Source of the DNA: Idiomarina aquatica
Lineage (GTDB): Bacteria; Pseudomonadota; Gammaproteobacteria; Enterobacterales; Alteromonadaceae
Direction of reading: 5' to 3'
Assembly: GCF_004362895.1 (NCBI RefSeq)
Contig: NZ_SNXI01000001.1
Span: 186,001-250,000 of the forward strand
Length of the DNA stretch: 64,000 nucleotides
The notes beneath the pieces were generated by a model. That model had not been told where the DNA came from and ran no database searches. It was given only the letters and a program-made list of their open reading frames with translations. This document shows, piece after piece, positions 37,549 through 46,587 of this stretch; position 1 is the stretch's first letter; every line of letters begins with the position of its first letter. A program made the translations under genes and the position numbers.

Positions 37549-38565
37549 GTGTATTCATTAGTCAAAAGCTGGCTGTTTAAACAGGATGCCGAGCGCTCGC
37601 ACGATCTAGCGCTGGGTATGCTGCAACGCTTTTCGCGTACGCCGTTGGCGCTGTTTTGGCGTCAGCGGGTGCCTTCCAGGCCTGTCACTGTGATGGGTAT
37701 AACCTTTGACAACCCGGTTGGGTTGGCTGCCGGTTTAGATAAGAATGCCCGTTGTATTCATGCATTTTCACAAATGGGCTTTGGTTTTATCGAAGTTGGC
37801 ACTGTTACCCCAAAGCCGCAGCCAGGCAATGCAAAGCCGCGATTATTTCGATTAACCCGGGATCAGGCGATTATTAACCGCATGGGTTTTAATAACGACG
37901 GCGTTGAGGCCTTGGTCGAGCAGGTAAAAGCTACCCGCAGTAAGGGGTTTGGTGGTGTACTGGGCATTAATATCGGTAAAAACAAAACCACTGAGGAAGC
38001 TGATGCGCTGGACGATTACTGCCAGTGCCTGGATAAAGTCTACCCGTGGGCAGATTACGTGACGATTAACATCTCGTCACCCAACACACCGGGGTTGCGT
38101 AACTTTCAGCATGGTGATGCTCTGGACAACTTGCTTAGTGGCTTAAAGCAACGCCAGGCGGAGCTAACTGAACAGCACGGTCAGTACGTGCCATTAGTGG
38201 TTAAAATTGCACCCGATTTATCAGCATCAGAGATCAGCACCATGGCTGCGGCGTTTAACCGCACCGGGATCGATGGTGTGATTGCTACCAACACCACGTT
38301 ATCGCGCGACGGTTTGCAAGATCAAACGCTGGCGGGCGAAGCAGGGGGTCTAAGTGGTCATCCGGTGCGATTGCCAAGTACAAAGGTGATTAAAACGCTG
38401 CGTCAACATTTAGACCAGCACATTCCAATTATAGGCGTTGGCGGTATCGACTCAGCCGAGAGCGCTCAGGAAAAGCTATCCGCAGGCGCAAGTTTGGTGC
38501 AGGTTTACACGGGCTTTATCTATCAAGGTCCAAAGTTTGTTAAGAACATTGTTCAGGCGTTATAA
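37549..38565 (+). CDS. pyrD: Dihydroorotate dehydrogenase (quinone), class 2
   Basis: 338 residues. The N-terminal helices that bind the membrane and quinone are present ([15 protein letters not shown]), followed by a TIM barrel with GLAAGLDKN, the catalytic Ser in [11 protein letters not shown] and the FMN-phosphate motif [17 protein letters not shown]. It oxidises dihydroorotate to orotate in pyrimidine synthesis, passing electrons to quinone. The start is GTG at 37549. zapC follows, as in E. coli. Confidence 0.96.
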   Translation: MYSLVKSWLFKQDAERSHDLALGMLQRFSRTPLALFWRQRVPSRPVTVMGITFDNPVGLAAGLDKNARCIHAFSQMGFGFIEVGTVTPKPQPGNAKPRLFRLTRDQAIINRMGFNNDGVEALVEQVKATRSKGFGGVLGINIGKNKTTEEADALDDYCQCLDKVYPWADYVTINISSPNTPGLRNFQHGDALDNLLSGLKQRQAELTEQHGQYVPLVVKIAPDLSASEISTMAAAFNRTGIDGVIATNTTLSRDGLQDQTLAGEAGGLSGHPVRLPSTKVIKTLRQHLDQHIPIIGVGGIDSAESAQEKLSAGASLVQVYTGFIYQGPKFVKNIVQAL

Positions 38566-38579
38566 CGAATAATAAAACT

Positions 38580-38606
38580 TTGCCCTTGTAAGCGAGGGCA
38601 GGTTTT
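38580..38606 (+). terminator. Possible terminator between pyrD and zapC
   Basis: TGCCCTT and GAGGGCA form a seven-pair stem (one G-T pair) around GTAAGC, followed by a broken T-run (GGTTTTAGTATTTT). The tail is weak, so it may only attenuate read-through into zapC. Confidence 0.45.
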
Positions 38607-38655
38607 AGTATTTTATTTGCGCAATTCTAAAAAACAAAACCATAAAGGATTGATT

Positions 38656-39213
38656 TTGCAAGACGCAATGCAATGGCGCTGGCTCTATAATGAGCAGCAG
38701 CAACTCGCTATCGATACGGGTGACGGCGATGCTGGTATTTATTGTCTTCCCTACAAGCCGCAGCAACTGGTTAATATTTCGTTTGCGGAGCAGCCATTCG
38801 ATATTGATGATGCCAATGCTTACCAGACCTGGTTAGAAGCCTTGCAACATTATGGCTATGATACCTTGCCGGTTGATGCCCACTCGGCCGCCTTGTGTGC
38901 GGTTGCCTTTATTCGTTTTGGTTGCCCTCAAATGCCACAAAGCTGGCACTTTCAAAAATCTGATTTAGAACAATGGCCGGCGGAACGCACACTGTGTGAG
39001 CTTAATTCAGGCTTTGATCAGGGGATTTTCTTAATTCTCGATATCGATGACGAATTTGCAAGCTGCATGTTACTAAGCCCGTCTATGCAGGTTTCAGCGA
39101 TCAAGACTTTACGTCAATATCAGGTGATGAAGGTATTGAACAATCGCTTATTACCGGCAACGATCGATTTAGCTAAGACAGCACAAACTGCTTGGTCGAT
39201 GAAATTAGCCTAA
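38656..39213 (+). CDS. zapC: Cell division protein ZapC
   Basis: About 185 residues. It resembles ZapC, an FtsZ-bundling protein: AMQWRWLYNEQQQLAIDTGD at the start, EQPFDIDDANAYQTWLEALQ and QMPQSWHFQKS further on. Its position directly after pyrD matches E. coli pyrD-zapC. The start is uncertain: TTG at 38656 has AAAGGA six bases upstream and is my choice; TTG at 38617 would add 13 residues (RNSKKQNHKG) with no clear ribosome site, and the first ATG is at 38668. Confidence 0.82.
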   Translation: MQDAMQWRWLYNEQQQLAIDTGDGDAGIYCLPYKPQQLVNISFAEQPFDIDDANAYQTWLEALQHYGYDTLPVDAHSAALCAVAFIRFGCPQMPQSWHFQKSDLEQWPAERTLCELNSGFDQGIFLILDIDDEFASCMLLSPSMQVSAIKTLRQYQVMKVLNNRLLPATIDLAKTAQTAWSMKLA

Positions 39214-39263
39214 AAGATTATTTGAGATATTCGATGAAAAGCATTGAGTAATCAGGAAAGAAT

Positions 39264-39340
<77 letters not shown>

Positions 39341-39458
39341 TCCGATGCGATGCATAGTAGTGATTATGTGACGCCAACGCAAGCGTTATTTTGGTATTTT
39401 TATTTGTTCGGCTAATAAGTCATCAAATTGCTGTTAAATCATTCAGTTGGCTTAGCTA

Positions 39459-39487
39459 CAGACACCTTGCCTCGCATTCTGTATAAT
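39459..39487 (+). promoter_or_regulatory. Candidate promoter of rlmKL
   Basis: A consensus -10 TATAAT at 39482-39487 is preceded, at 17 bases, by CAGACA (four of six -35 positions). The rlmKL start is 41 bases downstream. Confidence 0.6.
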
Positions 39488-39528
39488 CATCGCAGTTTTA
39501 ACGTCAGCTAAGAGAAACTTCCATTTTG

Positions 39529-41652
39529 ATGCAAACCTACTTCATTGCCTGTGCTAAAGGTATCGAGCCGTTATTGTTTGAAGAGCTTAAACAGCTGGGC
39601 ATTGACGATGTAAAGCAAACCATGGCCGGTTGTCAGATTACCGCGTCATTGCAACAAGCCTACACTGTCGCGTTATGGTCACGTCTGGCCAGCCGGGTTC
39701 TGCTGCAGTTGGGTAGGGCGGATGTTACTACCGCTGCCGACATACAGGCGGTTATTACCCAATTTGACTGGCAGCAGGTGATGCGTGCGGATAACACACT
39801 TATCGTCGATTTTAACGGTCGTAGTGATGAGATCCGGCATAGTCAATTTGGTGCGCAAATCATTAAAGATGGCATTGTTGATTACTTTACCGCGCGGGGT
39901 TTTGCCCGCCCCAATGTCGATAAACAAGATCCGGACATTCGCATCGCTGCGCGCCTGGCAAAAGGGCAGCTGGTTTGGTCACTGGATTTTTCCGGCGAAA
40001 GTTTGCATCGGCGCGGTTACCGGCAACAACAAGGCGAAGCGCCTTTGCGCGAAAACCTTGCGGCAGCTGTATTACAGCGGGCAGGAATCAGTGATGCGTT
40101 AAGTCAGCCGTGTTTTAACTTTTTCGACCCTTTCTGTGGCTCCGGCACACTGGTTATTGAGGCTGCATTAATGGCAACCGACTGTGCACCTGGGCTGGGT
40201 CGAGCTAATTGGGGATTTTTGTCCTGGCAAGGTCACCAACCTGGCGTCTGGCACGAGCTGTTGGAGCAGGCTGAAGCCCGCTTTAAGAAAGGGCGGGCGC
40301 AATTCAACGGTTCTATTACCGGGTCAGATACTAATCCGCACTTAATTGATGCTGCACGCAGCAACGCAAAACGCGCGTTACTTAAAGACATTGTCAGTTT
40401 TGATGTTGCCGATGCGCTGCAAACACAGGCGCCTGCATCTGACGGGCTATTAGTAACCAACCCGCCTTATGGCGAGCGACTGGGTGAAGAAGTCGAGACT
40501 TTGCTGTTGTACCGTCGCTTCGGACGCCAGTTAAGCGCCCAATTTCAGGGCTGGAAGCTCGGCATTCTGGCCGGCGATGAAAGTTTGTTAAAACGCCTGA
40601 AATTGCGCAGTGACAAAAAATATAAGTTTCTTAATGGTGCGCTAGACGTGACGTTGGCGTGCTATGACTTAACTAAAGAACAGCCCGTATTTACAGAAAG
40701 TAAAGGCGATGACATTGCTAACCGTTTAAAAAAGAACCATCAAAAGCTGTCTAAATGGGCGGCCAAAGAAGGTCTGGAAGCATGGCGCCTGTACGATGCC
40801 GATTTACCCGACTACAACGCGGCTATTGATGTTTATGCAGACTATTTAGTCGTGCAGGAATACGCACCGCCGAAAACGATCCCGGAAGGTGTTGCCCGCG
40901 ATCGCCTTTGGCACTTGCTCGAGACCATTAGTGATGTTTTACCATTTGCCGAAGAGAACATCATATTAAAAGTACGCCAGCGCCAGTCAGGCACGCAACA
41001 GTATCAGAAGCGGCAACAGCGGGCTGAAAGCGTATGCCTTAACGTGCGAGAGTACCGTGGGTTGTTTGAGGTAAACTTAACTGATTACCTGGATACCGGT
41101 TTGTTTCTTGATCACCGGCTAGTTCGCAAAGAGCTATTTGATAAGTGTGACGGGCTTGATGTTCTGAATTTATTTGCTTATACCTGTTCGGCCTCCGTTC
41201 AGGCGGCTCTCGGTGGTGCTAATCGAGTCGTTTCGGTTGATATGTCAAAGACGTACCTGCAGTGGGGTAAACGAAATTTTGCGCTAAACGACTTACATGG
41301 GCCGCAATACGAATTCATTCAGGCCGATTGCTTTAACTGGTTAAGAGAAAATCGCGACAGCGCGCCATTCGATGTTATCTTCCTTGATCCGCCGACCTTT
41401 AGTAACTCCAAACGCATGGACGGCACGCTGGATATTCAGCGTGACCATGTCGGGTTAATAAAAACTGCGGCTCGTTTGCTGACTGATGACGGGGTTATTT
41501 TGTTTTCTAATAATCGCCGCAAGTTTGAAATCGACGTAGATGGCCTCGATAAAGCCGGATTTAGCGTTAATGACCAGACCCAGGCATCGATCCCGGAAGA
41601 CTTTAAACGCCATAAAGGTATACATCATTACTTTATTATTTCTCGTATTTAG
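39529..41652 (+). CDS. rlmKL: 23S rRNA methyltransferase RlmKL (G2069 N7 / G2445 N2)
   Basis: 707 residues from the ATG at 39529 (a TTG directly before it is also in frame). Two methyltransferases are fused: an N-terminal THUMP plus RlmL part with [16 protein letters not shown] and [11 protein letters not shown] (NPPY catalytic motif), and a C-terminal RlmK part with [19 protein letters not shown] and [14 protein letters not shown]. It methylates G2445 and G2069 of 23S rRNA. Position before uup matches E. coli. Confidence 0.96.
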   Translation: MQTYFIACAKGIEPLLFEELKQLGIDDVKQTMAGCQITASLQQAYTVALWSRLASRVLLQLGRADVTTAADIQAVITQFDWQQVMRADNTLIVDFNGRSDEIRHSQFGAQIIKDGIVDYFTARGFARPNVDKQDPDIRIAARLAKGQLVWSLDFSGESLHRRGYRQQQGEAPLRENLAAAVLQRAGISDALSQPCFNFFDPFCGSGTLVIEAALMATDCAPGLGRANWGFLSWQGHQPGVWHELLEQAEARFKKGRAQFNGSITGSDTNPHLIDAARSNAKRALLKDIVSFDVADALQTQAPASDGLLVTNPPYGERLGEEVETLLLYRRFGRQLSAQFQGWKLGILAGDESLLKRLKLRSDKKYKFLNGALDVTLACYDLTKEQPVFTESKGDDIANRLKKNHQKLSKWAAKEGLEAWRLYDADLPDYNAAIDVYADYLVVQEYAPPKTIPEGVARDRLWHLLETISDVLPFAEENIILKVRQRQSGTQQYQKRQQRAESVCLNVREYRGLFEVNLTDYLDTGLFLDHRLVRKELFDKCDGLDVLNLFAYTCSASVQAALGGANRVVSVDMSKTYLQWGKRNFALNDLHGPQYEFIQADCFNWLRENRDSAPFDVIFLDPPTFSNSKRMDGTLDIQRDHVGLIKTAARLLTDDGVILFSNNRRKFEIDVDGLDKAGFSVNDQTQASIPEDFKRHKGIHHYFIISRI
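39711..39718 (+). other. KOPS-like octamer pointing toward dif
   Basis: GGGTAGGG matches the FtsK-orienting consensus GGGNAGGG. It is on the plus strand left of dif, so it reads toward dif. Found by eye; a single 8-mer can occur by chance. Confidence 0.4.
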
Positions 41653-41663
41653 TCGAATTTATC

Positions 41664-41894
41664 ATGTATTACTTATTGACCAAATCGAACTGTCCTTTAT
41701 GTACCCAGGCGTTGCAGTTGCTTTATGCGCTTGACCTTGATGAGCCGATCGATCTGAACGTCGTCGATATTGCTGCCGATGCTGCTTTACAAGAAGAGTA
41801 CGGGTGGCTGGTACCGGTACTAAAAGATTCACACGATAACGAACTGCGCTGGCCCTTTGACCAGTCGCAGTTGCTGGAGTTTGTCACGGCATGA
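41664..41894 (+). CDS. Glutaredoxin-family (DUF836) small protein
   Basis: 76 residues with a thioredoxin-like start, YYLLTKSNCPLCTQAL, giving a CPLC active-site pair at about residues 10-13, and a cis-Pro region (GWLVPVLKDS). Such small glutaredoxin-like proteins are often coded beside uup or rlmKL in gammaproteobacteria. A redox partner is unknown. Its end overlaps the uup start by four bases (ATGA). Confidence 0.82.
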   Translation: MYYLLTKSNCPLCTQALQLLYALDLDEPIDLNVVDIAADAALQEEYGWLVPVLKDSHDNELRWPFDQSQLLEFVTA

Positions 41895-43834
41895 ATTTAT
41901 TGAGAGTTCAGGATGCACAACTGGCCTTCGGTGCCGATGCAATTTTAGACCACGTAAACTTTGTGCTGGAGCCGGGTGAACGGGTTTGTCTGGTCGGCCG
42001 TAACGGTGCCGGCAAGTCAACGCTGCTAAAAGTTATTGATCAACAAGTAGTGCTTGACGACGGTCAGGTACAATACGTTGGTGATACGGTGGTCACGCGG
42101 CTACCTCAGGATCCCCCGGCACAATCACCGCAACGGGTTTACGATTACGTCGCAGAGGCGTTGGCAGAAAGCGGTGAGTTACTGACACGCTACCATTTAT
42201 TGTCCGAGAAGATGGCAGCAGGCGATGCCAGTAGCGGACTGTTGACCGAAATGGATTCGTTACAAGCGAAAATTGACGCACTTAATGGCTGGCAAATGGA
42301 AACCCGCATTGAACAGGTACTTACCCGTTTAAATCTGCCGGCGGATACGTCGATGGCAGAGCTATCGGGGGGCTGGTTACGGCGTGTGGCTCTCGCGCGT
42401 GCATTGGTGGTTGATCCCGATGTATTGCTGCTGGACGAGCCGACCAACCACCTGGACATCAGCATGGTACGTTGGTTAGAAGAACAAATTAAAGAATTCA
42501 AAGGGGCAGTGCTGTTTATTAGTCATGACCGTGCTTTTATTCGCCACCTGGCCACGCGAATAGTGGACCTAGACCGCGGGCAGTTAACTAGTTACCCCGG
42601 TGATTATGACCGCTACCTGGCTAAAAAGCAGGAACTCCTGGAAGTAGAAACCGCACAAAATGCCGAATTTGATAAGAAATTGGCGGCCGAAGAAGTCTGG
42701 ATCCGCCAGGGCATTAAGGCTCGGCGTACCCGCAACGAAGGTCGGGTGAGGGCGCTACAGGATTTACGTAAACAGCGTCAGCAACGGCGTGAACTGCAGG
42801 GTAAAGCCAACTTACGGGTTAACGAGGCGAGCCGCTCAGGCAAGCGCGTGTTTGAGGGCGAACAGTTACAGCTGCAATTTGACGATAAACCGATCATTCG
42901 CGATCTTGATCTGTTATTGCAGCGCGGAGACAAGGTTGCTTTTGTGGGCCCGAATGGGTGCGGAAAAAGTACCCTGATTAAAGTGATTCTGGGTGAGCAG
43001 GACGTTGACGGCGGCAAGGTCAAGCTCGGCACGAACCTGGAAGTGGCGTATTTTGATCAACACCGTTCGCAACTTGATCCGCAAAAAAGTGTGATGGACA
43101 ACGTCGGTGACGGCAAACAAGACATTGTTTTCCAGGGGCGTCCACGCCACATTCTGAGTTACTTACAAGACTTTTTGTTTTCGCCTAAACAAGCGCGTAC
43201 GCCAGTGTTGGCTTTGTCGGGCGGCGAGCGGAACCGTGCATTGCTGGCCAAAATACTGTTAAAGCCCAGTAATCTACTGGTACTGGATGAGCCGACCAAT
43301 GATCTTGATATCGAAACGCTGGAACTGCTTGAGCAAATAATAGCTGAGTACCAAGGGACTGTGTTGCTGGTAAGCCACGATCGGGAGTTTGTCGATAATA
43401 CGGCGACCGCGGTGTTGTACTTTGAAGGTGACGGCGTTATCACTGAAATTATCGGTGGCTTTAGCGAACTCGAACACTATTTATCCATGAAGTCGGCAAC
43501 AGCGCCGAGTCAGGATAAATCAAGCACTCAGGGAACCAAAACTGAGACGCAACGGTCACATAGCACAAGTTTGTCGGATAAGGGTTCTGCACAACGTCAG
43601 AAAAAGTTATCCTACAAGTTACAGCGTGAGCTTGACGGGTTACCCGCAGCGATAGAAGAAAAAGAACACCAGCTGGAACAGATTCAGCAACAACTTAATG
43701 AGCCGGAGTTTTTTAGTCAGCCTTTAGAGGTGACAGAACCAGTGATGCAACAGGCAGCAGAATTAGATGAAGCGTTGATGATGCTGCTGGAACGCTGGGA
43801 AGAACTCGAAAATTTATCAAAACAGAGTAGTTAG
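41891..43834 (+). CDS. uup: ABC-F ATPase Uup
   Basis: 647 residues with two ABC ATPase domains and no membrane segments. Walker A motifs GRNGAGKST and GPNGCGKST, signatures LSGGWLRRVALARAL and LSGGERNRALLAKIL, and Walker B plus LLLDEPTNHLD and LVLDEPTNDLD. An acidic linker joins the domains, and the C-terminus is the coiled coil typical of Uup (about 560-647). Uup acts on ribosomes or branched DNA intermediates. Genes before and after match E. coli order (rlmKL-uup-...-rmf). Confidence 0.94.
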   Translation: MNLLRVQDAQLAFGADAILDHVNFVLEPGERVCLVGRNGAGKSTLLKVIDQQVVLDDGQVQYVGDTVVTRLPQDPPAQSPQRVYDYVAEALAESGELLTRYHLLSEKMAAGDASSGLLTEMDSLQAKIDALNGWQMETRIEQVLTRLNLPADTSMAELSGGWLRRVALARALVVDPDVLLLDEPTNHLDISMVRWLEEQIKEFKGAVLFISHDRAFIRHLATRIVDLDRGQLTSYPGDYDRYLAKKQELLEVETAQNAEFDKKLAAEEVWIRQGIKARRTRNEGRVRALQDLRKQRQQRRELQGKANLRVNEASRSGKRVFEGEQLQLQFDDKPIIRDLDLLLQRGDKVAFVGPNGCGKSTLIKVILGEQDVDGGKVKLGTNLEVAYFDQHRSQLDPQKSVMDNVGDGKQDIVFQGRPRHILSYLQDFLFSPKQARTPVLALSGGERNRALLAKILLKPSNLLVLDEPTNDLDIETLELLEQIIAEYQGTVLLVSHDREFVDNTATAVLYFEGDGVITEIIGGFSELEHYLSMKSATAPSQDKSSTQGTKTETQRSHSTSLSDKGSAQRQKKLSYKLQRELDGLPAAIEEKEHQLEQIQQQLNEPEFFSQPLEVTEPVMQQAAELDEALMMLLERWEELENLSKQSS

Positions 43835-43837
43835 TTA

Positions 43838-45571
43838 ATGATGAAACAATTTGCACTTAAAGGGTTAAGCGCAGCAATATTGGCGTCGGTAAGTTTGACT
43901 GCAACGGCCGATATTTTCGAAATCGAAGAACTACCAACAGCAGAAAATTACCGCAATAGCTTTCCTAAAGCGATAAATGAAAGCGGATTTGTAGTCGGTA
44001 TCTCACGGTTTCCGACAAATATTGATATCGATTTGAGTCAGGTGTCGCCGACAATTTTAGCCAATGCCGGTATTACCGACATAGAAGAAGTTGATGAGCT
44101 GACGCCTGAACAGTATGAATTCATACTGAACAACGTTGCGATTAACGCAAACAATAATGTGCAACAAATCCAAATCGGTTTAAATACCGCGTTTTTGTAT
44201 GACGGATTGACACAGTCGGTTCCTTTGCTGGGCGATACACCGGTTATAACTGCTGATAGCTTTTTATACAGTATTAACAACGCCAATTCAGCGGTAGGGG
44301 TTACCACCGGTCCGTTTTATCCGACCGAATACACCTACACTAACTCTGATGACGAAGAAGTTACCCAGACGTTTTACGTGCGTGACTATATAACACGCGG
44401 CGTATGGCATCGCGATGGCACCACTACCATGGTTGAACCGGCAGAAACAGCTGTTTTGGGCGGTGAGAGTGCGATTATGGACGTAAACGACTCAGGTTTG
44501 GCGGCAGGTTACGCCAGCACCGCACTTAGCCCGTTTGCGCAAGAGCGCATTGACGCCTGTAGCAGCGATGATCCTGATGCTATTGTGACGCGCCCTGACG
44601 AAGTCTGTGTCTATGGTGTCTGGTTAGAGCTTTATAACCAACGAGCGTCAAATATCGCGCCAAGTTTCTTTTCTCGCAGTGATTATGCAGCCCGTCGTTC
44701 AATCTACGACATTCGCGGTCATTTATGGCAGCTGGATAGTAATGGTGAGGTCATCAGTACGACTGAATTAGGCACATTGCAGGAGCGCAACGAAGAGGAT
44801 GATCGGGACTTTTCCAGTTATGCCTTCGCGGTTAATAACAATGGTATTGCTGCCGGTCAAAGCTGGACTTACCATCCTGAACGCGGTGCCATTCGTATGC
44901 CGGCAATTTTCCAAAATGCTGACGCTATACCAGTGACGGAAAATGAAGACTTTTTCTGGGGCGCAGCAACGGATATTAACGATAACAATCAGGCTGTTGG
45001 TTATTTAGTGGAGAGCCGTGCCGGTAACCTTCGCAATACAGCTTTTATCTATGATGTTGATGCGACATCTGACGAACAACCGTTAACCTTGTTACCCGGG
45101 TTCTTCTCTGGTTCATCAACCGTGCCTAATGCGATTAACGAAAACGGCATTGTTGTCGGTACTGGTGAAATCGAAGCAACCTTATCGTCAGTCCGCCGTC
45201 GGGTCGGTTTTTGGTACGACACAACAGCCGAGACGCCCGAGTTCATTAATTTGAATGACGCGGTTTCCTGTGACAGCCCGTATTTTATTGTCGAAGCTAA
45301 TGACGTTACCGAGTCCGGTGAAGTGTTAGCGACTGCGCTTAAAACTCAGGAGTACGTCGATAGTAATGGCGATACTCAAACCCGTGAGGTGGCGGTTGCG
45401 ATTAAAATGAATCCGATAGACGGTGAAGTTAATAGCTGTCGTGAAGAAGAAAATCGCGTCGAGCGCAGTGGCGCGGCATTTGGCTCAGGGGGCTTAGCTG
45501 GACTAGCCCTGCTGGGTTCACTTATAACTTTTGTGCGTCGCAATCGTCGTCAAAATATCAAAAAATCATAA
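43838..45571 (+). CDS. DUF3466-family exported protein with GlyGly-CTERM-like tail
   Basis: 577 residues: signal peptide (MMKQFALKGLSAAILASV, cleaved after TATA), then repeated beta blades with NxNGxxxG elements (INESGFVVG, INENGIVVG, VNNNGIAAG), as in the HAF-repeat-like extracellular proteins. The C-terminus is FGSGGLAGLALLGSLITF followed by VRRNRR: a GlyGly motif, a hydrophobic helix and a basic end. That is the plan of the GlyGly-CTERM signal cut by rhombosortase before export by type II secretion. Function unknown. It lies three bases after uup. Confidence 0.8.
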   Translation: MMKQFALKGLSAAILASVSLTATADIFEIEELPTAENYRNSFPKAINESGFVVGISRFPTNIDIDLSQVSPTILANAGITDIEEVDELTPEQYEFILNNVAINANNNVQQIQIGLNTAFLYDGLTQSVPLLGDTPVITADSFLYSINNANSAVGVTTGPFYPTEYTYTNSDDEEVTQTFYVRDYITRGVWHRDGTTTMVEPAETAVLGGESAIMDVNDSGLAAGYASTALSPFAQERIDACSSDDPDAIVTRPDEVCVYGVWLELYNQRASNIAPSFFSRSDYAARRSIYDIRGHLWQLDSNGEVISTTELGTLQERNEEDDRDFSSYAFAVNNNGIAAGQSWTYHPERGAIRMPAIFQNADAIPVTENEDFFWGAATDINDNNQAVGYLVESRAGNLRNTAFIYDVDATSDEQPLTLLPGFFSGSSTVPNAINENGIVVGTGEIEATLSSVRRRVGFWYDTTAETPEFINLNDAVSCDSPYFIVEANDVTESGEVLATALKTQEYVDSNGDTQTREVAVAIKMNPIDGEVNSCREEENRVERSGAAFGSGGLAGLALLGSLITFVRRNRRQNIKKS

Positions 45572-45584
45572 AGAAAACGTCATC

Positions 45585-45641
45585 AAAAAGTAACACAGAT
45601 TCAACTTGTTATCGTTTTGCAAGTTCACTGTGTTACTTTTT
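45585..45641. terminator. Long A/T-flanked hairpin after the DUF3466 gene
   Basis: AAAAAGTAACACAG (45585-45598) pairs perfectly with CTGTGTTACTTTTT (45628-45641), and AACTTG/CAAGTT inside adds a second stem. The A-tract and T-tract suit a terminator in both directions. It lies 13 bases after the DUF3466 stop and 110 bases before rmf. Confidence 0.8.
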
Positions 45642-45750
45642 ACCATTGAACTATCACCAATAAAGACTATCAATAATAGTGAGGACGCTAGTAATGTCCT
45701 CCGATAATCTTTAAAAACAATCTGTGAAAACAGGCACAAGGGGTAGTTCT

Positions 45751-45927
45751 ATGAAAAGACAAAAGCGAGATCGCTTTGAAAGAGCCCATACTCAAGGCTA
45801 TAAAGCCGGATTATCTGGACGTTCAAAAGAGAATTGTCCGTATCAAACGCAGGATGATATTCGTTCGCAGTGGCTAGGTGGATGGCGTGACGCAATGGAG
45901 GCGAGAAATACCGGCTTGTTCCGCTAA
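45751..45927 (+). CDS. rmf: Ribosome modulation factor
   Basis: 58 residues from the ATG at 45751 (MKRQKRDRFERAHTQGYKAG), matching E. coli RMF almost word for word in SGRSKENCPYQT and RSQWLGGWRDAME. RMF pairs 70S ribosomes into inactive 100S dimers in slow growth. An in-frame GTG nine codons upstream is not the start judged by family alignment. The order rmf-fabA-lonH is as in E. coli. Confidence 0.96.
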   Translation: MKRQKRDRFERAHTQGYKAGLSGRSKENCPYQTQDDIRSQWLGGWRDAMEARNTGLFR

Positions 45928-45955
45928 TTTGTCTCTGACACAATTTTAGAACACG

Positions 45956-45985
45956 ACGCCGACAGCAATCGCTGTCGGCGTTTTT
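45956..45985 (+). terminator. Rho-independent terminator after rmf
   Basis: ACGCCGACAGC and GCTGTCGGCGT form an eleven-pair stem around AATC and are followed by TTTTCG. It separates rmf from the convergent fabA. Confidence 0.92.
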
Positions 45986-45999
45986 CGTTTTATCGACGA

Positions 46000-46512
46000 C
46001 TAAAAAGTTGTGGTATCGGTAAATAAACCAACTTTAAGATCTTTGGCAGTGTAAATAGGGCGGCCATCAACCTCTACACGGCCATTACCAACGCCCATAA
46101 ATAACTTGCGCTTGATGACGCGAGTCATGTCGATGTAGTAGCTGACCTTTTTGTGTTCCGGCAAAATCTGCCCGGTAAACTTAACTTCGCCAACACCCAG
46201 AGCACGACCGCGTCCCGGACCACCTGACCAACCCAGGTAAAAGCCGACTAATTGCCACATAGCATCCAGACCTAAACAACCAGGCATTACCGGATCGCCT
46301 TTAAAATGGCAGTCAAAAAACCATAAGTCAGGGTTTATGTCGAGTTCGGCATGGATAAATCCTTTACCGTGTTCGCCGCCATCGGCATTAATCTCAACGA
46401 TCCTGTCCATCATTAGCATGTTGGGGGCAGGCAAGCGGCTATTGCCTTCGCCGAAAAGTTTACCTTCACTACAGTCAAGAAGATCCTGGCGCGAAAAACT
46501 GGATTGATTCAT
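46000..46512 (-). CDS. fabA: 3-hydroxydecanoyl-ACP dehydratase/isomerase FabA
   Basis: 170 residues from the ATG at 46512 ([20 protein letters not shown]), the E. coli length. The active-site His is in [20 protein letters not shown], with the catalytic Asp in the same stretch. It dehydrates and isomerises the C10 intermediate, starting unsaturated fatty acid synthesis. An ATG 23 codons upstream would add a hydrophobic tail foreign to the family; AAAGG lies before the chosen one. Confidence 0.96.
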   Translation of the reverse strand: MNQSSFSRQDLLDCSEGKLFGEGNSRLPAPNMLMMDRIVEINADGGEHGKGFIHAELDINPDLWFFDCHFKGDPVMPGCLGLDAMWQLVGFYLGWSGGPGRGRALGVGEVKFTGQILPEHKKVSYYIDMTRVIKRKLFMGVGNGRVEVDGRPIYTAKDLKVGLFTDTTTF

Positions 46513-46587
46513 AACAACCTTTAGATTTATGTGAAAAAATAGGATGTTGGCGAGTTTAGCGTACAGCTGTACGCTAAACAACTCCGA

